Shown: in pieces, positions 7,420 through 14,183 of the stretch
Layout: each line of letters starts with the position of its first letter
Position numbering within the stretch: position 1 is the first letter of the stretch
Source: an uncultured Veillonella sp.
GTDB lineage: Bacteria > Bacillota > Negativicutes > Veillonellales > Veillonellaceae
DNA: 14,973 bases
Direction of reading: 5' to 3'
NCBI GenBank assembly: GCA_900766125.1
Contig: CAAFUD010000297.1
Coordinates: forward strand, 1 to 14,973
Notes under the pieces: generated by a model
What the model saw: only the letters and a program-made list of their open reading frames with translations
The model's database searches: none
What the model was told of the DNA's origin: nothing
Translations under genes and position numbers: made by a program

Positions 7420-8037
7420 GTGAGTAACATATCATTATTTAGTAAATTAGGCAGCAGTGCTGCTAATTATAAGAAAAACCTTAATTCACAAGGTTTAAAG
7501 AATTTACAAAATACACAATTAGGCGATGTGGCTTACTCTCGCCTATCTAATCTAGCCGATAAGTTTGGTCTGGGCGGATACTTACCGCAACGCCAATTAG
7601 GTAGTTTCGGAAAAATAGTATTTGTAGCGTCCTCACATACGGTGCGTACGTTCGATGCGTTAGCTCGAAATATCAACGCACGAACAGCGTCTCACGAAAT
7701 CATAGGGCAAAAGCCTATACTTGAATTCTTGGGGCCTGATGCGGATGATATTACCTTTACGATGAACTTTAATAAGTTGTTGGGTGTTGATCCTTTGAAA
7801 GAAATTGAGGAAGTGGCCAAGATGTGCCGTGAAGGTCAAGCTGAGCAGTTGATTATTAACGGCAAGCCTTTTAGTGAACATAAATTATTGATTACGAGTA
7901 TAAGTGCCGCGATGAATACAATTGATAACCGAGGTAATGTGTTATCCGCATCAATTAACGTAACGCTAAAAGAGGCTCCAGATATTCCTAAAGTTGTAAT
8001 CACACCTAAACAAGGAGGCGATACAAATGCAAATTGA
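7420..8037 (+). CDS. Tail protein U-like (gpU) with unusual start
   Basis: A 205-residue protein. The core from about residue 63 (SFGKIVFVASSHTVRTFDAL) onward matches the P2 gpU family, a tail/baseplate protein: ISHEIIGQKP-type region, LEFLGPDADDITFTMNFNKLLGVDPLKEIEEVAKM, EQLIINGKPFSEHKLLITSI. The N-terminal 60 residues (KLGSSAANYKKNLNSQGLKN and so on) are an added segment. The start is odd. The only standard start codon near the N-terminus is GTG at 7420, which lies inside the sequence that looks like the SD (AGGAGG at 7415-7420, then TGAG). The codon 8 nt after that SD is ATA (7429). Restart by ribosomes ending gpV (stop at 7411-7413) could explain use of the GTG. Confidence 0.85.
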   Translation: MSNISLFSKLGSSAANYKKNLNSQGLKNLQNTQLGDVAYSRLSNLADKFGLGGYLPQRQLGSFGKIVFVASSHTVRTFDALARNINARTASHEIIGQKPILEFLGPDADDITFTMNFNKLLGVDPLKEIEEVAKMCREGQAEQLIINGKPFSEHKLLITSISAAMNTIDNRGNVLSASINVTLKEAPDIPKVVITPKQGGDTNAN

Positions 8038-8386
8038 CGTAAGCGCTCGTCTTGACGGCATTGATTTTGCCCCTAAGGATATTCTTACTGAAATCATTCA
8101 AAATGTGCGAACTGTCATTTCTACAACGCAGTTTACGGTGCCACTTGATAGACGATTTGGTATTGATGGTACTGTTATCGACTTACCGCTACCGGTAGCA
8201 ATGGCCAAAATATCTGCAGAAGTGATTCGCGCCATTACTGAATATGAGCCACGATGTAGAGTTATTTCCGTAGATTTTGAAGAAACAACCGCTACCGAGG
8301 CAGAAGAAGGTCACCTACGACCTAAGGTATCCATTGCAATCAAAGATGAATGGTTAGAAAGGATAGGTGGCTATGAAGCAGTATAG
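8027..8386 (+). CDS. Baseplate wedge protein W-like (gpW / T4 gp25 family)
   Basis: A 119-residue protein of the gpW/gp25-like baseplate family, which starts sheath polymerisation at the baseplate wedge. Seen: ILTEIIQNVRTVISTTQFTV, then PLDRRFGIDGTVIDLP at about residues 39-54, the family's conserved helix-turn region (R..G.D....D.P), followed by AKISAEVIRAITEYEPRCRV and a C-terminal pair of strands. The ATG has AAGGAGG upstream and overlaps the gpU stop by 11 nt. The gpX-like gene overlaps its end. Confidence 0.92.
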   Translation: MQIDVSARLDGIDFAPKDILTEIIQNVRTVISTTQFTVPLDRRFGIDGTVIDLPLPVAMAKISAEVIRAITEYEPRCRVISVDFEETTATEAEEGHLRPKVSIAIKDEWLERIGGYEAV

Positions 8387-8573
8387 AACTATCCAAGGCG
8401 ATATGTGGGACGGCATAGCCTTTAAAGTGTATGGTAGCGAAGCCTATATGAACGTACTATTAGAAGCTAATCAAGAGTACGCCCATTACGTAATACTGCC
8501 CGCTAATCTTATTTTGAAATGCCCTGATGTAGACATAAGGGCGACTATTAATTTACCACCGTGGAGGCGATAA
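8373..8573 (+). CDS. Tail protein X-like (gpX, LysM-like)
   Basis: A 66-residue protein (68 if the GTG at 8367 is used). It matches the tail protein X family: YRTIQGDMWDGIAFKVYGSE, then MNVLLEANQEYAHYVILPAN and a Pro-rich end (INLPPWRR). The pattern Y.T..GD.WD.IA...YG.......L..AN is the LysM-like fold of gpX, thought to bridge hub and tail tip. I chose ATG 8373 because AAAGGA (8358-8363) is 9 nt upstream. The start lies inside the gpW gene (14-nt overlap). In P2 gene X lies beside U and D; here it is between W and J. Confidence 0.88.
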   Translation: MKQYRTIQGDMWDGIAFKVYGSEAYMNVLLEANQEYAHYVILPANLILKCPDVDIRATINLPPWRR

Positions 8574-8575
8574 TA

Positions 8576-9709
8576 ATGAATTTACCTGAAATCAACTTTG
8601 TCACGGCGGATAAAGAAGCCGTTGAAAAGGAAATATTTGCCCTCTACACAACTATTACTGGGCGAAAGCTAGCACCGGCGGACCCTATCCGCTTATTCTT
8701 GTTAGCAATTACTAATATTGTGATTTTACTACTAAACCGCATTAATGATACAGGCAAGCAGAATTTATTGGCATATGCGAGAGGGGCTAACCTCGATCAC
8801 ATAGGTATAGCACTCGGCGTGGAACGACTACAGGCAACGGGAGCGGTTACTACTATGAAATTAACTGCTTCAATGGCAAGACCCGAGGGGATAGCTATTC
8901 CTAAGGGTACACGATTTACTTCGGGAGATGGTGCATTTTTTGCACTAACTGAACCTTACTACTTGTCAGCTAATGAAACCTCGATACTGGTAAAAGCGGT
9001 ATGTACAGAAGCTTCAGTTAAAGGGAATGGCTATCCGATAGGGTCGATTACTACGCTCGTGGACCCAATTCCCTATATTGCAAGTGTAACAAATACCACA
9101 ATCTCTGAGGGTGGTGCTGACGTGGAAACAGATGATGCATTCCGGGAACGTATTAGAGAAGCTCCTGAAAGCTTTTCTTGTGCAGGTGCAGAAGGGGCCT
9201 ATGAGTTCTTTACTAAAAAGGCATCGGCCCTTATTAGCTCAGTGAAAGTGGTATCACCTAAGCCTGGGGATGTAGTTGTATATCCGGGTCTTGTATCTGG
9301 TGAAATAGCAAAGGCGGAAATCCTTAAGTTAGTGGAAACTGCACTTACAGATAAGAAGGTGCGCCCACTTACTGATAACGTATCAGTAAAAGCCCCCATT
9401 GCTAAAAATTACAGTATAAATCTCCAGTACTACATTGATTACGATAATGCCTATTACGCAGATACTATTAAAGCTCGTGTTGATGAAGCCGTTACAGATT
9501 ACACAAAATGGCAATCTGGAAAAGTAGGACGAGATATTATACCGTCCGAGTTAATTCGTCGCATTATGGAAGCCGGGGCTAAACGTGTTACTGTAACTTC
9601 TCCTATCTTTACCGTTGTTAAAGATGGACGAAAGGAAGACGGGTATCAAGTTGAACTAGCACAATGCACAGGCAAGACGATCACCTATGGAGGTGTAGAG
9701 CATGAATAA
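8576..9709 (+). CDS. Baseplate protein J-like (gpJ / T4 gp6 family)
   Basis: A 377-residue baseplate wedge protein. The frame extends up to a GTG at 8561, but ATG 8576 has GGAGG (8563-8567) 8 nt upstream, so I chose it. Typical gpJ features: ITGRKLAPADPIRLFLLAI with NLLAYARGANLDHIGIALGV near the N-terminus, AMARPEG-type region (ASMARPEGIAIPKGTRFTSG), then GGADVETDDAFRERIREAPE at about residues 178-197. PESFSCAGAEGAYEFFTKKA and the KVVSPKPGDVVVYPGL region follow. In T4 the homologue joins neighbouring wedges into the baseplate ring. It overlaps the next gene (gpI) by 8 nt, as in P2. Confidence 0.94.
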   Translation: MNLPEINFVTADKEAVEKEIFALYTTITGRKLAPADPIRLFLLAITNIVILLLNRINDTGKQNLLAYARGANLDHIGIALGVERLQATGAVTTMKLTASMARPEGIAIPKGTRFTSGDGAFFALTEPYYLSANETSILVKAVCTEASVKGNGYPIGSITTLVDPIPYIASVTNTTISEGGADVETDDAFRERIREAPESFSCAGAEGAYEFFTKKASALISSVKVVSPKPGDVVVYPGLVSGEIAKAEILKLVETALTDKKVRPLTDNVSVKAPIAKNYSINLQYYIDYDNAYYADTIKARVDEAVTDYTKWQSGKVGRDIIPSELIRRIMEAGAKRVTVTSPIFTVVKDGRKEDGYQVELAQCTGKTITYGGVEHE

Positions 9710-10346
9710 CCTCCATGAATTTAATTTAAAGGATACTTTGCCAAGTTCAATTGCTAATGACGCCAATGTACAAGCTCTTGCTGAAGTAACTACTTTGCGA
9801 CTTATGGCCTTGATGCCTTTTGTCGATAGGTTGACCATACTATCCCATCTTAACGAGTTGAGTACACCTATCTTAGATGAACTTGCGTGGCACTTACATG
9901 TTGATTTCTACGACGAGGCAGTAAGTAGAGCGCAAAAAATCAGGCTAATCCTTAGTTCTATTGCGTGGCATCGTAGAAAAGGGACTGTCGGATTGGTGGA
10001 GGAAGCAATTGGCGAATTATATTCTGAGTGCGAAGTCGTTGAAAACTGGAATTATGAGGGAGGACAACCTTATCATTTTAAATTAGAAATGACAGGATAT
10101 ATGATGACTCCTAATATTCGAGAGCGCGTGCTGCGTATTTTAGAGTTCGTTAAGAATAAGCGGTCATGGTTAGATGATATTGAGTATGTGCATGATATCG
10201 ACTCAAAAGGGATTTACATAGGTGGACTAGCCACTTCAGCGGGAAACGCAGTAGTAGACCCTGCATTAAAGATAAACATAGATCCGCAAGTTCAAAATGT
10301 ATACATAGGTGGTATTGCTACTACCTACCAAATTATTCATGTATAG
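9702..10346 (+). CDS. Tail protein I-like (gpI / T4 gp53-like baseplate)
   Basis: A 214-residue baseplate protein of the P2 gpI family. Family features: LKDTLPSSIANDANVQALAE at the N-terminus, then LSTPILDELAWHLHVDFYDE at about residues 53-72, KIRLILSSIAWHRRKGTVGL and VEEAIGELYSECEVVENWNY. The C-terminal 45 residues go beyond the core and contain the same motif twice, YIGGLAT (172-178) and YIGGIAT (201-207), separated by a short strand-rich linker. This end may dock the fibre encoded next. GGAGGTG precedes the ATG at 9702, which lies inside the end of the J gene. Confidence 0.92.
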   Translation: MNNLHEFNLKDTLPSSIANDANVQALAEVTTLRLMALMPFVDRLTILSHLNELSTPILDELAWHLHVDFYDEAVSRAQKIRLILSSIAWHRRKGTVGLVEEAIGELYSECEVVENWNYEGGQPYHFKLEMTGYMMTPNIRERVLRILEFVKNKRSWLDDIEYVHDIDSKGIYIGGLATSAGNAVVDPALKINIDPQVQNVYIGGIATTYQIIHV

Positions 10347-10355
10347 GAGGTACAA

Positions 10356-11336
10356 ATGGCAAAATATCCAGCTGTCATTACAACAATGGCAGGTACTAAC
10401 GCAACAGCAGAAGCTAACGCGAGTAAGCAAGCTTTAATTTTTACTAAAATCGTAATCGGTGCAGGCGACCCTCCTGCATCAATTGCTAGAGCGACAAGTT
10501 TGACGGATAAACGATTAGAGCTAGCAATTACTAAAAGCACGAAATCTGGCGATGGTCAATTTACAGTTCGGGCTTCTTTATCAAATGCTACTCTCGAAAC
10601 CGGGTTCTATGCTCGAGAAATAGGATTAATGGCCAAAGTAGGGGAATCTGGACAAGAAATACTTTTCTCATATACGAACGGCGGGAGCTACGTAGATTAC
10701 ATACCTGATAAGACTACACCGATGGATAGCTACACTTTTACTATTACAACAGTGATTGGCAATGCTGAAAAGGTAGAAGCCCTTATCCAGGATAATGGAT
10801 ATGCAACAATCCGTGATTTAGAAGACCACAATAGAGCTGCAAATGCACATCAAGATGCCTTTAATAAAAAGTTAGATACTAAATCTAACCAATATGCAAA
10901 AGCAATCACTAAACATAATCAAGGCTTACAAGTAACAAAAGGGGATAACTCACGAGAAGTTATTAACTTTATTACAGATAACTATAATGACAGCGATATC
11001 AATAAAGTTCTTAATCTAGGCACGCTTAAAGGATTATTGGGACAGGGAGCTATCGTAGCATCTAAGTTGGACGGCATTAATGGCTATGTTAAATTCGCCA
11101 ATGGGTTCATTATCCAATGGGGTGTTTCAAATGCTGACCCAGGGGCTGGCGGAGCAACGTTTAACTTTCCTATCGCATTTAAAAGTACAAATTATATAGC
11201 AATCGCCAATGGCGACCAATCTGTTAATAATCTAGGCGGTATTGCTACATGGTCTAATGCGACAAATTATTTAACAATTGATAATCTTGATAGTCGGTAT
11301 ACAGGGAAATATAGAGTTATTGCGATGGGGGTGTAA
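10356..11336 (+). CDS. Tail fibre protein (P2 gpH-like N-terminus, gp53-like C-terminal domain)
   Basis: A 326-residue fibre. The N-terminal 140 residues (YPAVITTMAGTNATAEANAS, FTKIVIGAGDPP, SLSNATLETGFYAREIGLMA, YTFTITTVIGNAEKVEALI) match the phage tail-collar fibre N-terminal domain that attaches the fibre to the baseplate. A short shaft follows (EDHNRAANAHQDAFNKKLDT, about 150-170). The C-terminal 90 residues (DGINGYVKFANGFIIQWGVS, FNFPIAFKSTNYIAIANGDQ, SRYTGKYRVIAMGV) resemble the receptor-binding tip found on many enterobacterial fibres (gp53-like C-terminal domain). The fibre is short. AGGAGG stands 3-8 nt after the gpI stop region, and the ATG follows at 10356. Confidence 0.9.
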   Translation: MAKYPAVITTMAGTNATAEANASKQALIFTKIVIGAGDPPASIARATSLTDKRLELAITKSTKSGDGQFTVRASLSNATLETGFYAREIGLMAKVGESGQEILFSYTNGGSYVDYIPDKTTPMDSYTFTITTVIGNAEKVEALIQDNGYATIRDLEDHNRAANAHQDAFNKKLDTKSNQYAKAITKHNQGLQVTKGDNSREVINFITDNYNDSDINKVLNLGTLKGLLGQGAIVASKLDGINGYVKFANGFIIQWGVSNADPGAGGATFNFPIAFKSTNYIAIANGDQSVNNLGGIATWSNATNYLTIDNLDSRYTGKYRVIAMGV

Positions 11337-11340
11337 CTAG

Positions 11341-11733
11341 ATGAATCAATATGTATTTGTATTAAATGAACAAGGTGAACGTATTACTTCTTTTGTTGAT
11401 AATTTTGTTACCAAAGAAGAACTATTAGTAACGGCAAAACAAGAATGGCCTGACGCAGCAGATTATATATATTCTGCTGATGGCGATGCTATGCTTGATG
11501 AATTTATGAGCGGTAAATTCTATGTAAATGGTAAGTTCATTGAACCACAACCAAAAGAGCTTACGAAAGCTGAAAAGATTGCTGAAATTAGAAGCTATTA
11601 TAACGAACGTTTCGAAACACTAGAACAAATGGTATTAAGGCGTCGATTGATTAATGGTGATATTTTAGACTTGCAAGAACAATTTAAGAAGTTAAATCAA
11701 GAAATGGTGTTAAAAATCAAGGCGGTGAAATAA
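11341..11733 (+). CDS. Unknown fibre-adjacent protein, possible fibre assembly factor
   Basis: A 130-residue protein of unknown function. The first 75 residues (NQYVFVLNEQGERITSFVDN, then ADGDAMLDEFMSGKFYVNGK) look like a small beta-rich domain with aromatic strands. The C-terminal 50 residues (AEKIAEIRSYYNERFETLEQMVLRRRLI...) are a charged amphipathic helix likely to form a coiled coil. Genes directly after a fibre often encode a fibre chaperone or a fibre-associated subunit (XkdW-like proteins occupy this place in Bacillus prophages), so a role in fibre maturation is plausible but inferred. GGGGGTG lies just before the ATG. Its TAA overlaps the next ATG (TAATG at 11731-11735). Confidence 0.7.
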   Translation: MNQYVFVLNEQGERITSFVDNFVTKEELLVTAKQEWPDAADYIYSADGDAMLDEFMSGKFYVNGKFIEPQPKELTKAEKIAEIRSYYNERFETLEQMVLRRRLINGDILDLQEQFKKLNQEMVLKIKAVK

Positions 11734-11894
11734 TGAATAAGTTCGAAATTAAAAGCGATATTCCGGTTATGAAGTTCTGCGAGTTTTGCTACGAAACATT
11801 AAATCAAGATGGCACATGCCCAACCGAGGGCTGCATCCATAATGAACTAATAGAACTAGAAGCAGGTGAAGATAATGACACCAGTCAAGCATAA
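11733..11894 (+). CDS. Small four-cysteine (zinc-ribbon-like) protein
   Basis: A 53-residue protein too short for many gene lists. It reads MNKFEIKSDIPVMKFCEFCY, then a second cysteine pair, and ends in a very acidic tail (ELIELEAGEDNDTSQA). The cysteines are at residues 16, 19, 29 and 34 (C-x2-C-x9-C-x4-C), a spacing consistent with one small zinc-binding site. The start overlaps the previous TAA and the end overlaps the next gene by 20 nt in another frame, so it sits neatly in the operon. Function unknown. It could be a structural zinc knuckle on the fibre complex or a small regulator. Confidence 0.75.
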   Translation: MNKFEIKSDIPVMKFCEFCYETLNQDGTCPTEGCIHNELIELEAGEDNDTSQA

Positions 11895-12210
11895 TCTATC
11901 TGCTATTAAGGGTGAATATATTACGCTGACTATCGGATATAACGGCACAGTAGAGGCCGAGGATTTGTTTTCATGCGTGAGAAAGTTTGCCCAAGACGAG
12001 CGGTATAGAGCTAAATTCAATATTGAAGTATCAAAGGATAATTTAACAGCCGATGAAAGCTGTAGAATTATCCTTTCTTTGGATACGAACGAATTACATG
12101 CTGGTAGGTATGCGTGGGATTTGTTTATTTGGGCGGGTAGCCGACCTATTAAATGTCTTATTAAAGGGCAATTAACTATTCTTGAAGGTGTTAGTAACAG
12201 AGGTAAATAA
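11875..12210 (+). CDS. Small beta-domain phage protein, probable baseplate/fibre accessory
   Basis: A 111-residue protein (frame open from a GTG at 11866; ATG 11875 is preferred, with AGGTG 6 nt before it). Predicted mostly beta: HNLSAIKGEYITLTIGYNGT, then AEDLFSCVRKFAQDERYRAK, LSLDTNELHAGRYAWDLFIW and IKCLIKGQLTILEGV. The pattern of an early strand, a VRK-type strand, D-x-x-x-L-x-x-G-x-Y-x-x-D-L and a closing strand resembles the small domain found at the N-terminus of some Firmicutes phage baseplate proteins such as BppU. The match is by memory of pattern, so moderate at best. It is followed by the collagen-like gene, suggesting both belong to the adsorption apparatus. Confidence 0.65.
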   Translation: MTPVKHNLSAIKGEYITLTIGYNGTVEAEDLFSCVRKFAQDERYRAKFNIEVSKDNLTADESCRIILSLDTNELHAGRYAWDLFIWAGSRPIKCLIKGQLTILEGVSNRGK

Positions 12211-12211
12211 A

Positions 12212-13018
12212 ATGAGTGAAAATACTATTAATATTTATATGGGTGCAGAAGATAAAGTAAACGTTAAAGATGCAACTCAAATTATTAAATTGCAAGGGCC
12301 AAAAGGCGACCCTGGTCCTAAAGGTGAAGATGGAGTACAAGGACCGAAAGGCGAGCCGTTACGTTTTGAGGAATTAACCGAAGAACAAAAACTAGAATTA
12401 AAGGGAGAAAAAGGCGATAAAGGCGAACAAGGTATTCCAGGCCCTAAAGGTGAACCTTTTAAATATTCTGATTTTACACCAGAACAGCTTAATGCACTCA
12501 AAGGCCCTAAAGGTGATACTGGGGAAAACGGAGAACAAGGCCCTAAGGGCGAGCCGTTTAAGTACACTGATTTTACCCAAGAGCAGTTAGCCGCTTTAAA
12601 AGGTGAACGAGGAGAAAAAGGAGAGACTGGTGAGCGTGGCCGTAAAGGGCCACAAGGTGATAATGTAAACCTTGAAACTGTCGCTAAAATTAAAAATTTA
12701 TTATTAGATTATAATGCATTTGTGAAGAGTGATAGTCTTGAAGGTATTCTTCTTGAATTTATAACAGCTCAAGCAAACGGTTTAAATTTTGTTAAAGATG
12801 ATGGTGTATATGAACCTTACATTAGAGTTTCTGAAGGCATGGTGCAAATTACATATCTTACATCACTACCATTTCAAATTAACGATGGTGAAGTCCAATA
12901 CATGGAAGGACAAAATGTAGAACGACCTTTACCATCTACCACAGAAAATACAACAATTAAATTCTATAATGCACGAATGAAGTTGATGTACACAAAAATC
13001 ATAGAAGCAACATTATAA
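12212..13018 (+). CDS. Collagen-like phage surface protein
   Basis: A 268-residue protein. ATG 12212 was chosen (AGAGGT 7 nt upstream) over an upstream TTG. Residues 29-46 are collagen Gly-X-Y triplets (GPKGDPGPKGEDGVQGPK). Residues 47-145 are three exact-length 33-residue units, each a non-collagen linker of the form GEPx[RK][FY]xx[FL]TxEQxxxLK followed by more G-X-Y triplets. The C-terminal 110 residues (from about 155) are a globular domain with a helix (VAKIKNLLLDYNAFVKSDSL) and strands (YIRVSEGMVQITYLTS). Phage collagen-like proteins form trimeric rods on fibres. This one probably extends the attachment apparatus, with the C-terminal domain at the tip. That role is inference from position and fold type. 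Confidence 0.85.
   Translation: MSENTINIYMGAEDKVNVKDATQIIKLQGPKGDPGPKGEDGVQGPKGEPLRFEELTEEQKLELKGEKGDKGEQGIPGPKGEPFKYSDFTPEQLNALKGPKGDTGENGEQGPKGEPFKYTDFTQEQLAALKGERGEKGETGERGRKGPQGDNVNLETVAKIKNLLLDYNAFVKSDSLEGILLEFITAQANGLNFVKDDGVYEPYIRVSEGMVQITYLTSLPFQINDGEVQYMEGQNVERPLPSTTENTTIKFYNARMKLMYTKIIEATL
12350..12646 (+). repeat. Three 99-bp in-frame repeats in the collagen-like gene
   Basis: Units begin at 12350, 12449 and 12548, a spacing of exactly 99 bp. Units 2 and 3 are the most alike at protein level (GEPFKYSDFTPEQLNALKG and GEPFKYTDFTQEQLAALKG); unit 1 is more diverged (GEPLRFEELTEEQKLELKG). The units are imperfect at DNA level. Confidence 0.9.
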
Positions 13019-13031
13019 GAAAGGAGCGTAT

Positions 13032-13370
13032 ATGTGGACTTGGCAGTTTGAGTTGAACGACATATTAACCACATTATCTATAGTTGCGGTGGTTGCTGGA
13101 CTTGGATATAAAGTGTTGGTTATTCCGTTGCTTGAAAAGTTAGATTTGCAAAGACTGCAAGATAATTTAATGATTCAAGAGAAAATGGGGAGCTTAATTG
13201 AAACGTTAAAAGACCTAAAGGAAGAAATTAAGTTATCTCGTGAACAACGCACAAAGGCATATACCGAGCATGTGAAATTAACATCACGTGTGGATAGCAT
13301 TGAATCTCGTGTTGATGATATTAAGGAGGAGCTACATGAACATACCACCAAATCTCATCAATACCGTTAA
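13032..13370 (+). CDS. Membrane-anchored coiled-coil protein of the lysis cassette
   Basis: A 112-residue protein with one membrane segment at about residues 11-33 (ILTTLSIVAVVAGLGYKVLV) and a long charged helix from about 35 to 105 (LQDNLMIQEKMGSLIETLKD, VKLTSRVDSIESRVDDIKEE) with heptad-like spacing. Haemolysin XhlA of Firmicutes phages has a similar size and composition but carries its membrane segment at the C-terminus, so this is an analogue at best. It lies directly before the holin and may help in lysis (antiholin or holin partner). The ATG at 13032 has AAGGAG 5 nt upstream; the holin starts 35 nt inside its end. Confidence 0.75.
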   Translation: MWTWQFELNDILTTLSIVAVVAGLGYKVLVIPLLEKLDLQRLQDNLMIQEKMGSLIETLKDLKEEIKLSREQRTKAYTEHVKLTSRVDSIESRVDDIKEELHEHTTKSHQYR

Positions 13371-13668
13371 AAAATCATATCAATCTGTAAGGGTGGCCAA
13401 CTTCCACCCTACAGGTATATTCGCTACACGGGCGCTAGTATTTATTATGCTAGTGCCTATTTTATTGGTAATAACTCAGTATGTTATGTCATTTGTTAGC
13501 GGGTACGTATCTGACGAGGCGAACAAGCTGATTAATGTAGGGCTTAATATCATAGATCATATATTCATCCCTAGCGTATTAATGGCTGTTGTAGGTTTCT
13601 TAGGACTTTGGTTAGACAAAAATAATAATGGTATTCCTGATAAATTAGAGGAGGAGGATAAACGATGA
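13336..13668 (+). CDS. Holin
   Basis: A 110-residue protein with two membrane segments at about residues 28-50 (TRALVFIMLVPILLVITQYV) and 69-88 (HIFIPSVLMAVVGFLGLWLD). A charged tail (KNNNGIPDKLEEEDKR) follows. Size, two helices and location directly before the amidase fit a phage holin that forms the inner-membrane pore. ATG 13336 was chosen because AAGGAGG (13323-13329) is 6 nt upstream; the frame also extends back to 13288. The tail contains D-x-N-x-N-G-x-x-D, an EF-hand/dockerin-like calcium-binding loop. The TGA overlaps the amidase ATG (ATGA at 13665-13668). Confidence 0.82.
   Translation: MNIPPNLINTVKKSYQSVRVANFHPTGIFATRALVFIMLVPILLVITQYVMSFVSGYVSDEANKLINVGLNIIDHIFIPSVLMAVVGFLGLWLDKNNNGIPDKLEEEDKR
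13385..13414 (+). other. Strong RNA hairpin inside the holin coding region
   Basis: CTGTAAGGGTGG (13385-13396) pairs with CCACCCTACAG (13404-13414), giving 11 bp with one bulged A (13390) and a 7-nt loop. It begins 49 nt after the holin ATG. No T-run follows, so it is not an intrinsic terminator. It could slow ribosomes or affect mRNA stability. Confidence 0.75.
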
Positions 13669-14183
13669 AAGTATTTATTAATCCCGGACACGATATTAAT
13701 TTAGATAGTGGCGCAGTCAATTCTGTACATGGTACTCGTGAGTGCGACGTAGCTCGTGATGCAGGCAAGATGTTGGCACGCTATTTGGAAACAGCCGGAT
13801 GTGAAGTTCGTACTCTACAAGATGATGATTTAGGTCTAGTATGTTCTGAATCTAATTCTTGGGGCGCAGATATCTTTGTATCTCTTCACTGTAATGCATT
13901 TAATACAGAAGCTAGAGGCACTGAGACTTTGTATAAGTCCTTTAATGGTCAACGTTTGGCCAATGATATCCAATCACAAATTATCCGAAGCATTAATACA
14001 GTTGATCGTGGTGTTAAAAAACGCGACGACCTTTGGGTACTAAATGGCACGGATGCAACTGCAGTATTAGTTGAAATGGCATTCATTGATAACGAAGAAG
14101 ACCACGCTGTGCTGACTAATGATTTAGATACTATCGTTCGTGCTATCGCTAGGGGAATTACTGACTACGCAGGAGGGGTATAA
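13665..14183 (+). CDS. N-acetylmuramoyl-L-alanine amidase (endolysin, Amidase_3)
   Basis: A 172-residue zinc amidase that cuts the bond between N-acetylmuramate and L-alanine in peptidoglycan. The Amidase_3 motifs are all present: FINPGHD at the start (zinc ligand H9), E26 (REC), SLHCNAF with zinc ligand H75, RGVKKRDDLWVL (115-126), and VEMAFIDN with catalytic E137. It is only the catalytic domain: there is no wall-binding domain and no signal peptide, so release depends on the holin. It overlaps the holin stop (ATGA) and its TAA overlaps the next ATG (TAATG at 14181-14185). Confidence 0.95.
   Translation: MKVFINPGHDINLDSGAVNSVHGTRECDVARDAGKMLARYLETAGCEVRTLQDDDLGLVCSESNSWGADIFVSLHCNAFNTEARGTETLYKSFNGQRLANDIQSQIIRSINTVDRGVKKRDDLWVLNGTDATAVLVEMAFIDNEEDHAVLTNDLDTIVRAIARGITDYAGGV

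Noticed and set aside
12277..12567. Antisense proline/serine-rich frame in the collagen-like gene
   Set aside because: Antisense of Gly-X-Y repeats always gives such Pro/Ser-rich frames; no initiation signal.
12350..12646. CRISPR array from regularly spaced repeats
   Set aside because: The 99-bp units are in-frame protein repeats with no short identical repeats separated by unique spacers.
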